Origin: Struthio camelus
Taxonomy: Eukaryota; Chordata; Aves; Struthioniformes; Struthionidae
Direction of reading: 5' to 3'
NCBI RefSeq assembly: GCF_040807025.1
Contig: NC_090943.1
Coordinates: 9,658,356 to 9,722,355 of the forward strand
Length of the DNA: 64,000 bases
Positions 26,210-38,100 of the stretch are shown in pieces. The notes beneath the pieces were generated by a model that did not search any database, was not told where the DNA came from, and saw nothing but the letters and a program-made list of their open reading frames with translations. Position 1 is the stretch's first letter. Each line of letters begins with the position of its first letter. The position numbers and the translations under genes are program-made.

Positions 26210-27865
26210 GCAGGGAGAGAGTTGCTTACAGCCTCCGTTTCATCTCTGTTCTCTTTGACATAGCTGCTTTATTTACAAGCACTTTAGTTAATATACTGTT
26301 TGGCCTTTTGAGCCTCAAAGATTTTGTTGCTTTTTGGGGTAGCTCACCATAAGGAAACGTCCTAGGCAGATCCACTCAAAAAGCTGCACCTGATCTGTGA
26401 TCCCCGCAGAAGGACAAGCTGAACATCATGCCCTCTTTCTCCCTGGAGGGGACACAGAATGGTCCCTTTCTGAGAGAACAGCACTTGAGGATCAAAGCTA
26501 CCGTATCGATAAGGATGGGAGTATTTTTCCAAGCTTCCCTCACATGCTCTTCAAAGTTGTCTGGGTGCATACTCTGCAAGTTAAAATTCCCTCGGCACAG
26601 TTCTGAGTATCTCCCATGGGCTCAAACAGGCGTTTTTTCACTTGACTTCCTCCGGGGAAAGCTCATATATCCCACTGAGGAAGCGTCATGAGCTCGCTTT
26701 TCCCTTGAGAGCAGCCTGTTATATTCCAAAGAGACTCTGGATTTCTTTTAGAAAAAGGAGATGGCATTTTCCTAACACCCTTTGCTAGTGCTATGGAAAG
26801 TTCTTCCTCACTGAAAAATTAGCACACAGCTCATACTGTGAGGATCTTCTCTTCCTTTGAGCTTTGATAGGCAGCAAGCTAACAATGTTGACATTTGAAG
26901 TATCATCATTAGCATCAAGTGAAATGAATGAGGTAGATAGTGCATGTCTCAGAACTACTGTTTCATGTTCTGTAAATGTCACAGTATTAGCCAGACTCAG
27001 AAATATTTGGAAACCATAACAAGTTGAAACTATGGGTTTTTTTTGGTTTTGTTTTGTTGAATGAAAGCACAGATTATGAAGACTCGTATGAAAGCAACAA
27101 GAAAGAACTGCCTGTACCCTATGGTGCTTCGTGCAGAGTGAATTGTAGCAATGAAATCATTTTGGAGATGTGTTTGCTTGACCTTAATAGCCCTGTAGGC
27201 TAAGAAAAACACATCTGCAACTTCCTTATTGATTTTTTTTGTATTCTTTATCGCACTTCCATAGAAATTCTAGGCAACTTATCCTTATTAAACCTTGGAA
27301 TGATTTGTGAAAGTTTGTTCTTTGAGGTATCAGCCTATAAGTCCCTTTTCTTCTTTCTTTCATGGGTGTCCTGTTTCTTCTGTTGCTATTCCTTGGCTCT
27401 ACTGCTCTGGAATATCTTAATTCTTGCTGTGAGCAGCATAGGGCAGGCGGAAGAAGGGGGAAGGGAATAGATTTTGACTGACCGTCAAGATGTGAATTTA
27501 GAATTTAGGCAACATGGCTTTTATTCTGCCTCACTACTCGCTTCCAGTGTAAATTTCTTCTGAACCTCAATTCCCACCCATGAAAAGGGCAATAGGAATC
27601 CTTACCTAATATATGTACTGAAGTATTCAATCTCCTAGCACCCAGTACCTTTCTTGCCTCTCTTTTCACTGATTGAGATTTCACCTCAGGCCTCTTGGGT
27701 CCTTGAGCCTACTAAGAGAGTGCATGGGAGATCAGCATTGCCCACAGTAGAGGAAAATAGGAGCAAGGGACCACAGAAGGCAATGAGTTTATAATATCAG
27801 ATGGGATGCGTCTGAGGGTGCTGGCTGATGTATTCACAAGGCTGCTATCACCCTTGAAAGCTCAT

Positions 27866-28696
27866 GGTGATTGGGGGAGGATCCTGATGATGGGAAAAAG
27901 GCAAAGAAGGACAAGAAGGACCCAGAAAACTACAAGCTAATCAACTTCACCACAGTCCCTGGGATGGTTGAAGAGCAAGTCCTCCTTGAAATCATTTGCA
28001 ACCACATGAAGGACAAGAAGGTGAGAGGAAACAGCCAGGATGGATTTACCAAGGACAAATCACATGTGGTAAGTCTGATTACCTTTTATGAGACAACTGG
28101 CTCTGAAGACACGTGGAGAGGGGACATCCTCATGGACAATGAATAAGCAGTATGCAGTTGCAACAAAGGTGGCCAACAGCATCCTGGCCTATATTACCAA
28201 GAACACAGCCAGCAGGTCAAGGAAAGTGACTCTTCCCCCTTGTTCAGGACCAGTACTGGGTCTAGTTTGTGTTTCCCCCATGCAAGAAAAACAGTGACCT
28301 ACTAGAGCGTGTCCAGCAGAAGGCCATCAAGATGATTAGGAGGCATGAGCACACAATACACCAGGAGAGCCTGAGAGCTGGGTTTAAGGGACAGACTCAG
28401 CCGTAAGATGAGGACTTACCACTGTCTGCAGCTACCTGAGGGGAAGGCAGAAAGAAGACAGAGCCATACTCTTCTTGGAGATGCACAGGGACGGGATAAG
28501 AGGCAGCAGGCAAGTTAGAAGATGGGAAATTCTGATTACATATAAGGATTGTTTGTTTATTTATTAATATGAGGGTGGCCAAGTATTGAAAAAGGTTGCC
28601 CACAGGGCTTGTGGAATCTCCATCCTTCAATGTACACCAAAATCAAATGGACCTCCAGAGGTCCCTTCCAACCTCACTTCTATGATTCTGTTCTAC
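27866..28696 (+). mobile_element. CR1 retrotransposon copy, internally deleted
   Basis: LINE of the CR1 family, typical of birds and reptiles. The left part is a decayed reverse-transcriptase segment: DPENYKLINFTTVPGMVEEQ, corresponding to the NYRPVSLTSVPGK.MEQ motif, then GFTKDKS for the GFTKGKS motif. Near 28140-28165 it jumps to the CR1 3' region (GGTGGCCAACAGCATCCTGG, then GAGCGTGTCCAGCAGAAGGC). It ends with GGTCCCTTCCAACCTCACTT and a CTATGATTCTG terminus. The rest of the RT domain and most of the C-terminal coding part are missing. The copy is inactive. Confidence 0.88.
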
Positions 28697-31149
28697 AATT
28701 GTGCTTTATGACTAAGGGCAAGTAAAAGCTACAGGATAGCAAGTGGAGATCACATCTCCCTCACTTCTAACAGATCTCTAATTGCTATGTTACAGAGGCA
28801 TGTGGCACATGTATTTATTTTGAAAGGACTGATATATCAAGAGAGGTTTTCTAAAAGAACACCAGCAAATGTTAAGAACCTAATCTTTCTACAAGGTAGC
28901 TAAGCAATAAAGTAGAAGTTATTTAATTTTTTTCCAAGAACTGGAGGAGACATCAGAATCAAATAGGAGACACTTAAGTATTATACCCTTCCTTTAAAAG
29001 TGTGTTCATAATAGCAATCTAGTATCAGAATACTGCATCAAGTCCTTTCTTGACCACTACTCACACACACAGCAACATCTGTGCAAGCCAGTTGGCTCTA
29101 GACAGCTCCTGTGGTTCTTGAAGGACTATTTCTTGGCAGGTTCTGTTTTTCACTCTAATTGAAAGGTTAATCAAATCAGTCATACTTGTATGTTGGCTAA
29201 ATAAACACACTGTCTCCACTGATGATGAAACAGATGCGTTACCACTCATATTCCCCATGGGGTTCATTTGTTCTATGATTGCATTTGCTTTTCTTCAAGC
29301 TTCTCTATGCAGTATCTGACAGTATTTTGGATAGCTTTCACAAAATTGAAATTTACCTTTCAGATGCTATTGCCTTGACATTACCACTTAACTATAGTAC
29401 TTTTGGGCAATGGTGCAGGTATCCTCAGCACTGCTTGGTTGTGGAAAACATGGGAGAAAATCTTAAAACAGTGAGAACTGTTATTAAGGGATAAATGCAC
29501 TATCAAGTCTAGCAGTTTTTGTTGCTAAGGCAGAAACTGCTAAGACATTTATCCTGGCTTCTCTGCCTCTTCCTCCCTCAGTGAAAAGTTTCATTCTGCA
29601 GTGACTGTAACAATGGCACTACTTTGCTGTGCCAGAAATCAAATGAGGCCTACAAATTCACAAAATTGGTTTCTAAACAGCTTCTGAAGTGTATTTGAAG
29701 GGAAAAAATGGTATCTTGTTGTCCATTAAAAAATAGTATTTTTGCAATGCACTACTGTTGTTCTTTGTGTTGAGATGCATCTCACCTATCTTTTCAGCTG
29801 TCTAAAAAAAGTATAGACACCTACTCCAAATTAGTTCGTTCAACTCCTGTTAAGAGATGTGCTCTCTGCACGGGCCTCTGAGTCATGTTTTAGAGGTGCT
29901 CTCTCACATCATTCATAGTAAGAAGACACCAGACTAGCCAAGTCTACCGGTGTAAAATACAAGTTATTTAGACAGGAACAGTTAACTCCCACTGCATTCC
30001 CTCCTTCCATTTTTTTTATTATTACTAGTTTTAGAAATGTAAAATTGAATGTAAAATAACATGTTATCAACTTCCAAAGTTAACTCTCCACTTTGAAGAC
30101 TTTTTTCAAAAGTCACACTGATAGAAATTTTACTGTTACTGTCACCATCATGTGGCCTGTTATCACTTAAAATAAAAAAAAAAAAAAAGAATACAGGAAT
30201 AAATCAGGCTAGCTCAAGAACCCAATGCCTGTAAGGACAGTTAATAGGCACATAGTATTGACCTCAGTGAGACTTCACTCACCTTAAAATTTACTCTTAC
30301 TGTGTTCTTATAGCTTGAATTTGTCATTTGCTTAAGCACCTGGCTGAACTAAGGCATGAAAAGAAAGGCAACAGAAAAAGTGGTAAAATATCAGGTGGAT
30401 TTACATTTTAAGCCTCGACACAAAAGAGAGATTTGAAATTAATAACTTGCCCATAGAAGGCTTTGCATAAGCTCAAAACAGCAGCTTTCCTCAGTTTAAC
30501 GTTATTATATTTGTAAAAGCCTCTCTGTAAAATGATTCTGCACAAAATTGCAAAATGCCTGAAAAAGTGTGGTGAGCTACAGTTTAAAACAGTTTCTATC
30601 TTGCATTTTTGTTCTGTGAATGGTTCATAAGATGCCATAACATGCTTGATGCTGTACGCACAACTGAATATCTGCAATCCCCATCAGAGTTTAACGGCTT
30701 ACTGATTAAAGAGTACATGTTTTCAAGACGATTCTTCATCTATAAGAATCTAAAGAGATAAAAGGGTAAAGCTGGATTATAAGAACTGTGTGTGTGTTAG
30801 GAAATACAAGTTGAATATAGATTTGGGAGACTGTTTTTTAGTATTTATTTAGTAAAACTCACTATACAAAGAAAAGTTTCCACAACAACATAATATGTAG
30901 GGTTACGTCTGTTCCTGCCTTCAAGCTATTTCTTTGTATCAGTAAAAAACAGGTTTATGCACTTACAACAATTTCCCTTGAATGTACTGGGCTGTTATAT
31001 ATTAAAACCTACCCAGAAAAATAAGCTTAAAATAATTTTACATTGCTTGGAAAAAGATTAGAGTAATTTACTCTTACTAGAGTGCCATAGTTGCATGGTA
31101 TTCAAAAAAAATGAACCACCACTAAAATATAGAGTCAAACATTTAAAAG
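28697..31149. other. Intergenic, between CR1 copy and PAXIP1 3' end
   Basis: AT-rich sequence with poly(A) runs (for example 30174-30188) and no recognisable exon. Part of it near 31 kb may belong to a longer PAXIP1 3' UTR. Confidence 0.5.
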
Positions 31150-31978
31150 TACATTTATTTAAAATGTGGGCAAAGTATCAATATAAAAGAAAATAGAGTA
31201 TAAGAAATAAAAATAAAGTACAAAACATTTTCATCTTCAACATCCATAATTTAAGAGACAGCAAGCCCTTTTATTTTTACATCCAAATTACACTTTTGGC
31301 GGAAGTACCACTGTTTATGTTAAAATGCTTAAAAACTGGCTAATCATGATGCCTAAAGTGGGCTGTTTTAAAATGGTAGTATAATACAAAACATAGTAAA
31401 TTATGTTTCCTCATAATAAAATTACACATCCTAAAAAAGATGCAGTTTATTTTTGCTTTCCTGCTTTAAACTGCTCATCATCCCCAGGAAAACAGCTGGA
31501 AAACAGCATCCACAGGAAGTTTTAGTTACTTTGTACAATGGCTGAACAGTTAGATTTAATGCTCCAAGGATTCCGAAGCAGTAAGGCATTTCACTATCCA
31601 TCAAGTAAATTTATATGTATGTTTGTTAAGAAGAACTTTGAAAAGTGTCTGCAAAAGAGAACTTATAAAAACACTTATAAAGAAGACATAGAACCTTTAG
31701 TTTTCCTATACTGCAATTATCAAACAGGGCTTGTAATCTTCTTCAGTAAAGAACAATTCTCCACTTCTGTAAGCCACTAGTGCCAACTATTTTTCCTGCT
31801 GCTTAATATTCTACAACTGTTACATTCTGACAACCCTGCCTCCCCCCCCTCCATTGAAGTATTTTCTAGCAGAAATCAATTCCACTTTGAATTTAACCTG
31901 GTTATCTATGTGCTAAACTACCCTCTTATCAAGTAAACAAACATTATACAACCTAAAAATTAGGCAAGTAATTACATC
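31150..31978 (-). other. PAXIP1: Putative PAXIP1 3' UTR with poly(A) signals
   Basis: AT-rich non-coding sequence following the stop codon. On the minus strand it holds an ATTAAA (about 31555-31560) and AATAAA hexamers at 31446-31451, 31270-31275 and 31154-31159. Any of these could end the transcript; which is used cannot be told from sequence alone. The lower boundary given is simply the most distal of these signals. Confidence 0.4.
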
Positions 31979-32109
31979 CTAATTAAGAAAACTGTTTAGT
32001 AAACCACACTGCCGTATGCATTTGACAACCTTTACACAAAAAGGATATGATTCATAATCCAGTGTTTGAGTAAGTACTCCAGTCAAGACAAACTCCGCAT
32101 TGTGAACAT
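31979..32109 (-). CDS. PAXIP1: PAXIP1 terminal coding exon
   Basis: Starts with AT completing Asp after TTTCCAG and reads [20 protein letters not shown] then Y, as in mammals. From there the literal frame leaves the family sequence: mammals end two to three residues later (YKFN), while here it runs [19 protein letters not shown] to LN and stops at TAG (31979-31981). A TAA lies one frame over right after the Phe codon, following a run of five T. So the true stop may be there if the run length is miscounted. Confidence 0.85.
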
Positions 32110-35100
32110 CTGGAAACATGGAAAACACATTTAAAGTTTATATGCCATAAAGAACATTATTCTTTACTCTGCATGTGTGTCAAGAGAAGCCACTCTGTAC
32201 CTTTCTGCTCTTCACGCAGAGGCTTTAATGAGCACTGCCTCACCACTAGACAGTGCCAGTCATCTTGCTAGTCATCACAAAATATGTGAGCATCACATCG
32301 TTTGCACTGGAAACGTAAGACTTCCCCATGCATCTCCGTTAGTAAATACAGCATGCCTGGGGTTCTACACTGAAGTAAAAATAGCTAAAGTGAAAAAACC
32401 CAAATCTTTTAACCAACTTGGTGAATACTAAGACAATAAACTTACCTCATGCAGGACCGATGTCCTAAGTTCAAGCCATAGCCTTCCTATCATAGGTGGA
32501 TTTATGCTATCCCCCCTTCAAGGTAAAACAACTTAAAAATTCTATCACCATTATTTAAGAGCACTAATTGAATGATAACAAATAATATATCCACTATGCA
32601 GAAAAAAACATACAGTAGAGTATATACATTTGTAATAGTGTAGTGCTACACTAAATGACATCACACATACACTGTGATGCAGAAAAAACTAACAACTTTT
32701 GCAGGGTCTGAAAAAGTTTTACCAACAACAAAACAAAGTGAAAAGGCATGTGTACAAGGAAGAGGGCATTCTGAGCAGGATAAGCAATGTTACTGCACTG
32801 TTAAGGAAACTTTCTAATTATTTCTTGAATACATAGAGGGCAGCAGAAACCCTATTTGAAAACTGAAGGCAGGGTATTAAAAAGGAGCTTCACCTCTTTT
32901 GAACTGAAATAAATAAAAATCAGAACAAGCAGAGACTGAGTCTGGCTACATTGCAGCACAGCACAAAGACATGGGAATAGTTTTAAAAGTACTTAGCTTG
33001 GTTATGTTCTGTAATAACTTCTGTAGCCCAGAGCTCAAAAAATGAGTAACATATGCTGTTGATAATAGGGTAAATTAGCCAGTACTAAGATTTGGGGTGA
33101 CTTGGCTATAAAATACCTCAGTTAGAAATACCTAGCAAACAGTTAGGTCAGCTTTCTCCATGGCCTGCAGAACAGACCAAGTATCACTCTGTTTTTATCT
33201 GAAAGCTTCAACAGCTATCTGTACTTGTAAAATAATAATAATAAATCAATACAACAGGTATAACATAAAAAACACATTGATAGCTTATACATACCTATGC
33301 CTCTAGCAAAATATTCTCGACACAAGTGAAGGTCATTTTCACAGGAAATCAAGATTATCTCTGGCAAACTCTAAATGAAAGAAACTAAATATAAGCTCAC
33401 AATAACACAGTAAGATATTATCAGTCAATTTTAGAAAGCAACACTGTACACACTTTATTCTGTTTATGCTCCATGAGTTTTCGAAAAGAAGGCTGTTTAG
33501 ATAATACTTTTCCTCCTGCGCATTCCACAATAGCTTTCATCGTGGAAAGACTAGGACAAATTCCAGGTGTAATGTAAAAATACTTTCCCTAAAAAGAGAA
33601 AAGACAGAATATGAAAAAGTGTTATTTTGTTAGCTGATTTCTGATGTGTATCATGTCAAGTTTTATTATTGTGCAACCCTCATCTTGTACAGTCACTAGG
33701 CAGGCTGTCAGATGGTGTTAGATCTCACAGCTTTTAGAAGCCTCCTGCAACAAATCCATCAGTTGATGAGCTGTCCTTAATTATTGCTGATCTATTTTCC
33801 CTAGAGGGGCAAACCCATGATTTTTGTAAATCTGAACAGCTTAGGTGTGCCTATTACAACACGGTTAAAATAACAACCGGGAAACCCTCAAACGACCAAT
33901 GGTTAAACGAAGATTAAAAAAAATATATATATATAACTGCAGCTTGGTGAGGCATGTAAGTAGAACAATCCTTGCTTCTTCAAGTGCAGGGGTTCCTGAA
34001 GGGTTTCAAAAGAACTCTCCAATTTCAGTTTTTAATTAAAATGTATTACTTTCTGACAAAAATAATCTTAGTATTTCACTGAGACTGATACAGGTGATCA
34101 GATCACAAAGTAGCTTCTTTGTTTTTACCATCTAGGAATAAAAAAAATCTTGCTATTCAGATCGTAGAACTGAGTGATATGTAAAAGACTTAGGTGCTTA
34201 TTTCTTAGAGGCTATAAAATCCCCTTTATGGGTTGCTTGCCCCGAGAAAGAACCTTGAATTCAATTAGGCTGAAGAATCTCTAGTAACTCGGACCTTTGC
34301 ACACCTCTCTGCACAGCAGCGTAACTTTAATAGGAGGTACGAAGACCGTCTCACACCATCTTAGCAAGCAGCCTGGCGTAAGTGCAGTTTTCGGGGAGTA
34401 TCAGAGTACATCTTCCCGAGGCTGGAGCACAAACTCAGTCTCCAATTTTCCGGGCAACTGCTAGTGGCATTTTACAAATAAAGCAGTAATCTCCTAAATT
34501 TCACGAAGGGCCAAATGCTGTAACTATGCTGAGCATGTTTTGTTCTCATCTATGGGAACCGGTTACTCAGGGGGCTCAGATGCTATATCCATCTCAAGGA
34601 TGGTCAGGCAGGCGACAGGCATAACGCCAAAACTAAAATTTGTAACAAATACTTCACATGTTATGTTAGAGTCTGTTTTATTGTCCTAGGCTACAAAGCT
34701 GTGGTCCAAAAGCTGAAAGTTAGGTAGAAAAGCTCCAAGAATATAAATGTCTTTTTAAACGGCATACCTTAAAGAGCGGAGCTACTTGCGCTCTCTTCAG
34801 AGACTCCTCTAAACTAAAGCAGAAAAGAACCTCAGCTTCAGCATCTCTGAGCACAAAGTTCTGCTCATCTGAAAAAGATTGATGATGTAATACAGGAAAG
34901 AGAGAGGGAAAAAAAAAGTCATCATAACCTCGGCTGTAATCAGATTAGAAAATATTGGTGGCAGGGTGACTCTTAAGCAGTCATCACTTACTAAAAGCCT
35001 ACTTATGTAAACATGAGAGTAATACCCTCTTCATATTATACTTATTATAAGGATGACGTGGAGTTTCTTGGAGAAAAAAAAAACTTAAGTGTACGTGTAT

Positions 35101-38100
35101 TCTACACTTGTTTATCTGGCAACATCCACTGCCCTAAGAAGTCCCCTTTTCTAAGTTACTGGAAGACCTTGCAAATTTTTATTTGTTGAGTCTCCACAGA
35201 CAAAGGAGCAGAAAGATTAAGTTTATGTTCAAATCACTGTGACAATCTATGTCAGAGCCTCAAAACTGACCTCAAGTCTCCATTCAGCCTTAACCATAGA
35301 TACGGAAAGACTGACATTTTCCTTATCCTCTAACTCAGCTGATTTATTTTGCAAGGGAATTTCATTCTTAACTTCACCTCTCCACAAGAAGTTGTATTAA
35401 ATTTATTTTTAAATCAGGTATAGTTCAAAACACTCAAGTTTAAAGAGAAACAAATTTTAATATGGAAAACAGATAAGTCTTCTCACAGGCAGTTCCAACA
35501 ACCTGCATGAGATGGTATTGATATTCTTCTATGAAATGAAGAAAAACAGTATTACAATATTTCTAAACCGTTGCCATATTTTCCATCTTTGTACTGGGTA
35601 CAGAAGTGAAGGCAGCCCATTAGCTAGAAATCCACTACTTTTCAGTAGACAAAATAAGTACTTCAAGGATTAGATCAAAAGAGTCACCCTACTAAACCCC
35701 TAGACCTTCTTTGTCTTCTAACAGATCTCACTCACATGGGCTGATTTCTCAATTCACTGACACTGAGCCAAGCAAGTTACCTTCTCCACATTTATAAAAA
35801 CGTTCACTGGTTCATTGGTTAATTAAAAGTCATCCATAGATTTAAGTCTTTGTGGTGGTTAGCCAGCAATGCTATGTGTTTGTTCCTTTCAAACAAACGG
35901 AATAAAAAGCATAAAATAATCAAAAAAAAAGTATTCAGCCTTTAAGAGGATTTTGTTAGATCTAACATCCTTGACAACCAGTCCTCAAAATACCTGCTTT
36001 GGTATTTTCAGCTTTCAACAGTAGAAAATGTAAAAACAAAGTCAATATATTTCAACAGAGTTACAGTTCTAGACTAATTCAATTTAATTAGTTCAAAGCA
36101 TTGTTTCATATTTGCTTGACTTAGTTGTTTAAAATTTAGAAAAAATATTGAAACAAAAATCATCTCAGGTTTACACAGTAATGCAATCACAAGAAAAATC
36201 AATAAATGGCTATGCCAAAAATTTAATACTTAAGAGCAAATTATTTTATTACGCAAAAACAAATTCTTTTTCACTTCACTAAAAAGAAAGAATTTGTATT
36301 AAAGCAATGAAAACTAAATGCAAAAAGGCTCTGTTGAAAGAGAACATAATTCTTGCTTGTGACAGCATTATTTAACCAAAACAACATAAACTTCTACCTC
36401 AAGTGAAACACAAGCTAGTTGTAGATATAATTATTTAAACTTTGTCAATAATTCTCCATGAGTTATCAACTATGATAACCAAACCTGCTATAGACTTAAA
36501 ATCCCTGTTTCAATACGGCACTCTTTAGAAAGCTGGCAAGACACTACAGTCAAAAGTCAAAACAACTAACTGTACTTTGCTTGATAATAAATTAACTTAC
36601 CAACAAACTTCTGACATTTGAAACACTCTTCTAACCATTCTGGAGTTACTATGTGCTTGACTACTGAAATTGCCGTCAGGAACTTGACAGTACGGGTCAC
36701 TTTACTGGCAATTAGATGGGTGCATTTCTGGGCGGATTCTGCTACTTCACCCCCAAGGATATACAGTTTCTGAAAGTTGTACAAAATACAGATCAGTATG
36801 GAATAGTCCTTTAGAAATGGAAGAAAAATGGAGAATCATAACACCAACATCAAATAAAACTCAACTCCTAATAGTAAGCACAGGAGATATCTGCATCACA
36901 GTCATTCCTTTACTAAAGCTGATTAAAGGACAGAATTTACAACCATGGAAATCTCAGGTATTTCCAGACATAAATTTCTTCTAGCAAGGCTGAAAGCCTC
37001 ATTTTGGTCTGTAATTTTTAGTTTCGTAAAGTGAGGGAATAACCATAAAATACCAATTTGTTTTTAAGCGAAACATTTTATTAAGTCGAAGCCAGCAAAA
37101 GCTTTAATAATTTTGCTATTTTCCTTTACAGAAGGTATAATATATGCTCTATTTTTGGTACATTTAATCTTCCTAGTCATTTCATAGAAAAGAAACACAT
37201 CTCATGAAAAGCACGTATTCTTAAAATACAAGAGTTTCACATATATGTTTGATGGTAGTGAGAGACTATTCCTTTTTCCTTGGTTTAAACTACCGAGCTA
37301 TCTTACCACAATTGCCATCTTTTCAGTTAAGATATACATCATTATCTGTGCAGATTAGTAATACAACTAATCAATCATACTTAAAACACTAAGGTAATTT
37401 TATTACATCAGTCCTCATGAGTCACCTAAGCAAGAAGGCCTAATAGGTGTATTAGAAGCCCGTTAGAGCATTGCTCCGCACTCTATTGCTGTGACAATAA
37501 TGAGTAAGTAGAATAGACAGGGAAAACGTTTCAAGCTCTTCTTTACTGTGCTTGCTTACTTTGACTGTAAAGTCAAGATACAGAAACACTATTCAGTGAC
37601 ACTGAGCCTCTCTAGTATTTATAACCTTCAGAGTACACATAAAGCATCTGTAAACACTACACTTGGTACTCCTACGAAAGGCAAAGGCTGTTATTTTCAC
37701 AGTTAATATACGTTCCCCTCAAACACTGTATACCTATGAGTGCAGATCTTGAAAGATTTGCATTCTGATTGTCAAAGAGCCCTTTGGGAACAGAGGAAAA
37801 AAGACTATCCCACCCTCTCAAGAAGATGGTGGTATCCAGCCTCAGGAAGGTATCCAAACTCTGGAAGATCTTAATGGTATCATCACTGTCAAGTTTGGCT
37901 TAAACTTCACAAGTCTCGAGGCTGAAGTTCATTTTTATATTTGTGAGCCATAGCTGTTACCAAAACAGATTCTCCATATAATAAACCTGATACCAACATG
38001 ACAGAAAAGGAGCTGTCACTGGCACTGTATGGGATATAACAAAAATATTTTATATCACAAAATATTAAATATGAAGTTTCAAATGCAAACATTGCAAGGG

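Larger units (their letters stand above)
13561..27860. other. Intergenic, no supported gene
   Basis: About 14 kb without a recognisable exon. Contents noted: a 14-bp palindrome (14642-14655), a 9-bp inverted repeat (17939-17979), AT-rich homeodomain-like stretches (18.1-18.3 kb, 18.98-19.04 kb), a CpG-rich pocket (19.38-19.53 kb), and a 12-bp-arm hairpin (26184-26209). Some segments may be conserved regulatory elements, which needs alignment to other birds. Confidence 0.55.

Noticed and set aside
27871..28146. 91-codon frame as a host gene
   Set aside because: Its peptide is a decayed CR1 reverse transcriptase segment followed by the CR1 3' region.
1..31000. DPP6 terminal exons expected from vertebrate gene order
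   Set aside because: I looked for the conserved C-terminal peptide and found nothing convincing, so DPP6 probably ends to the left of the window.
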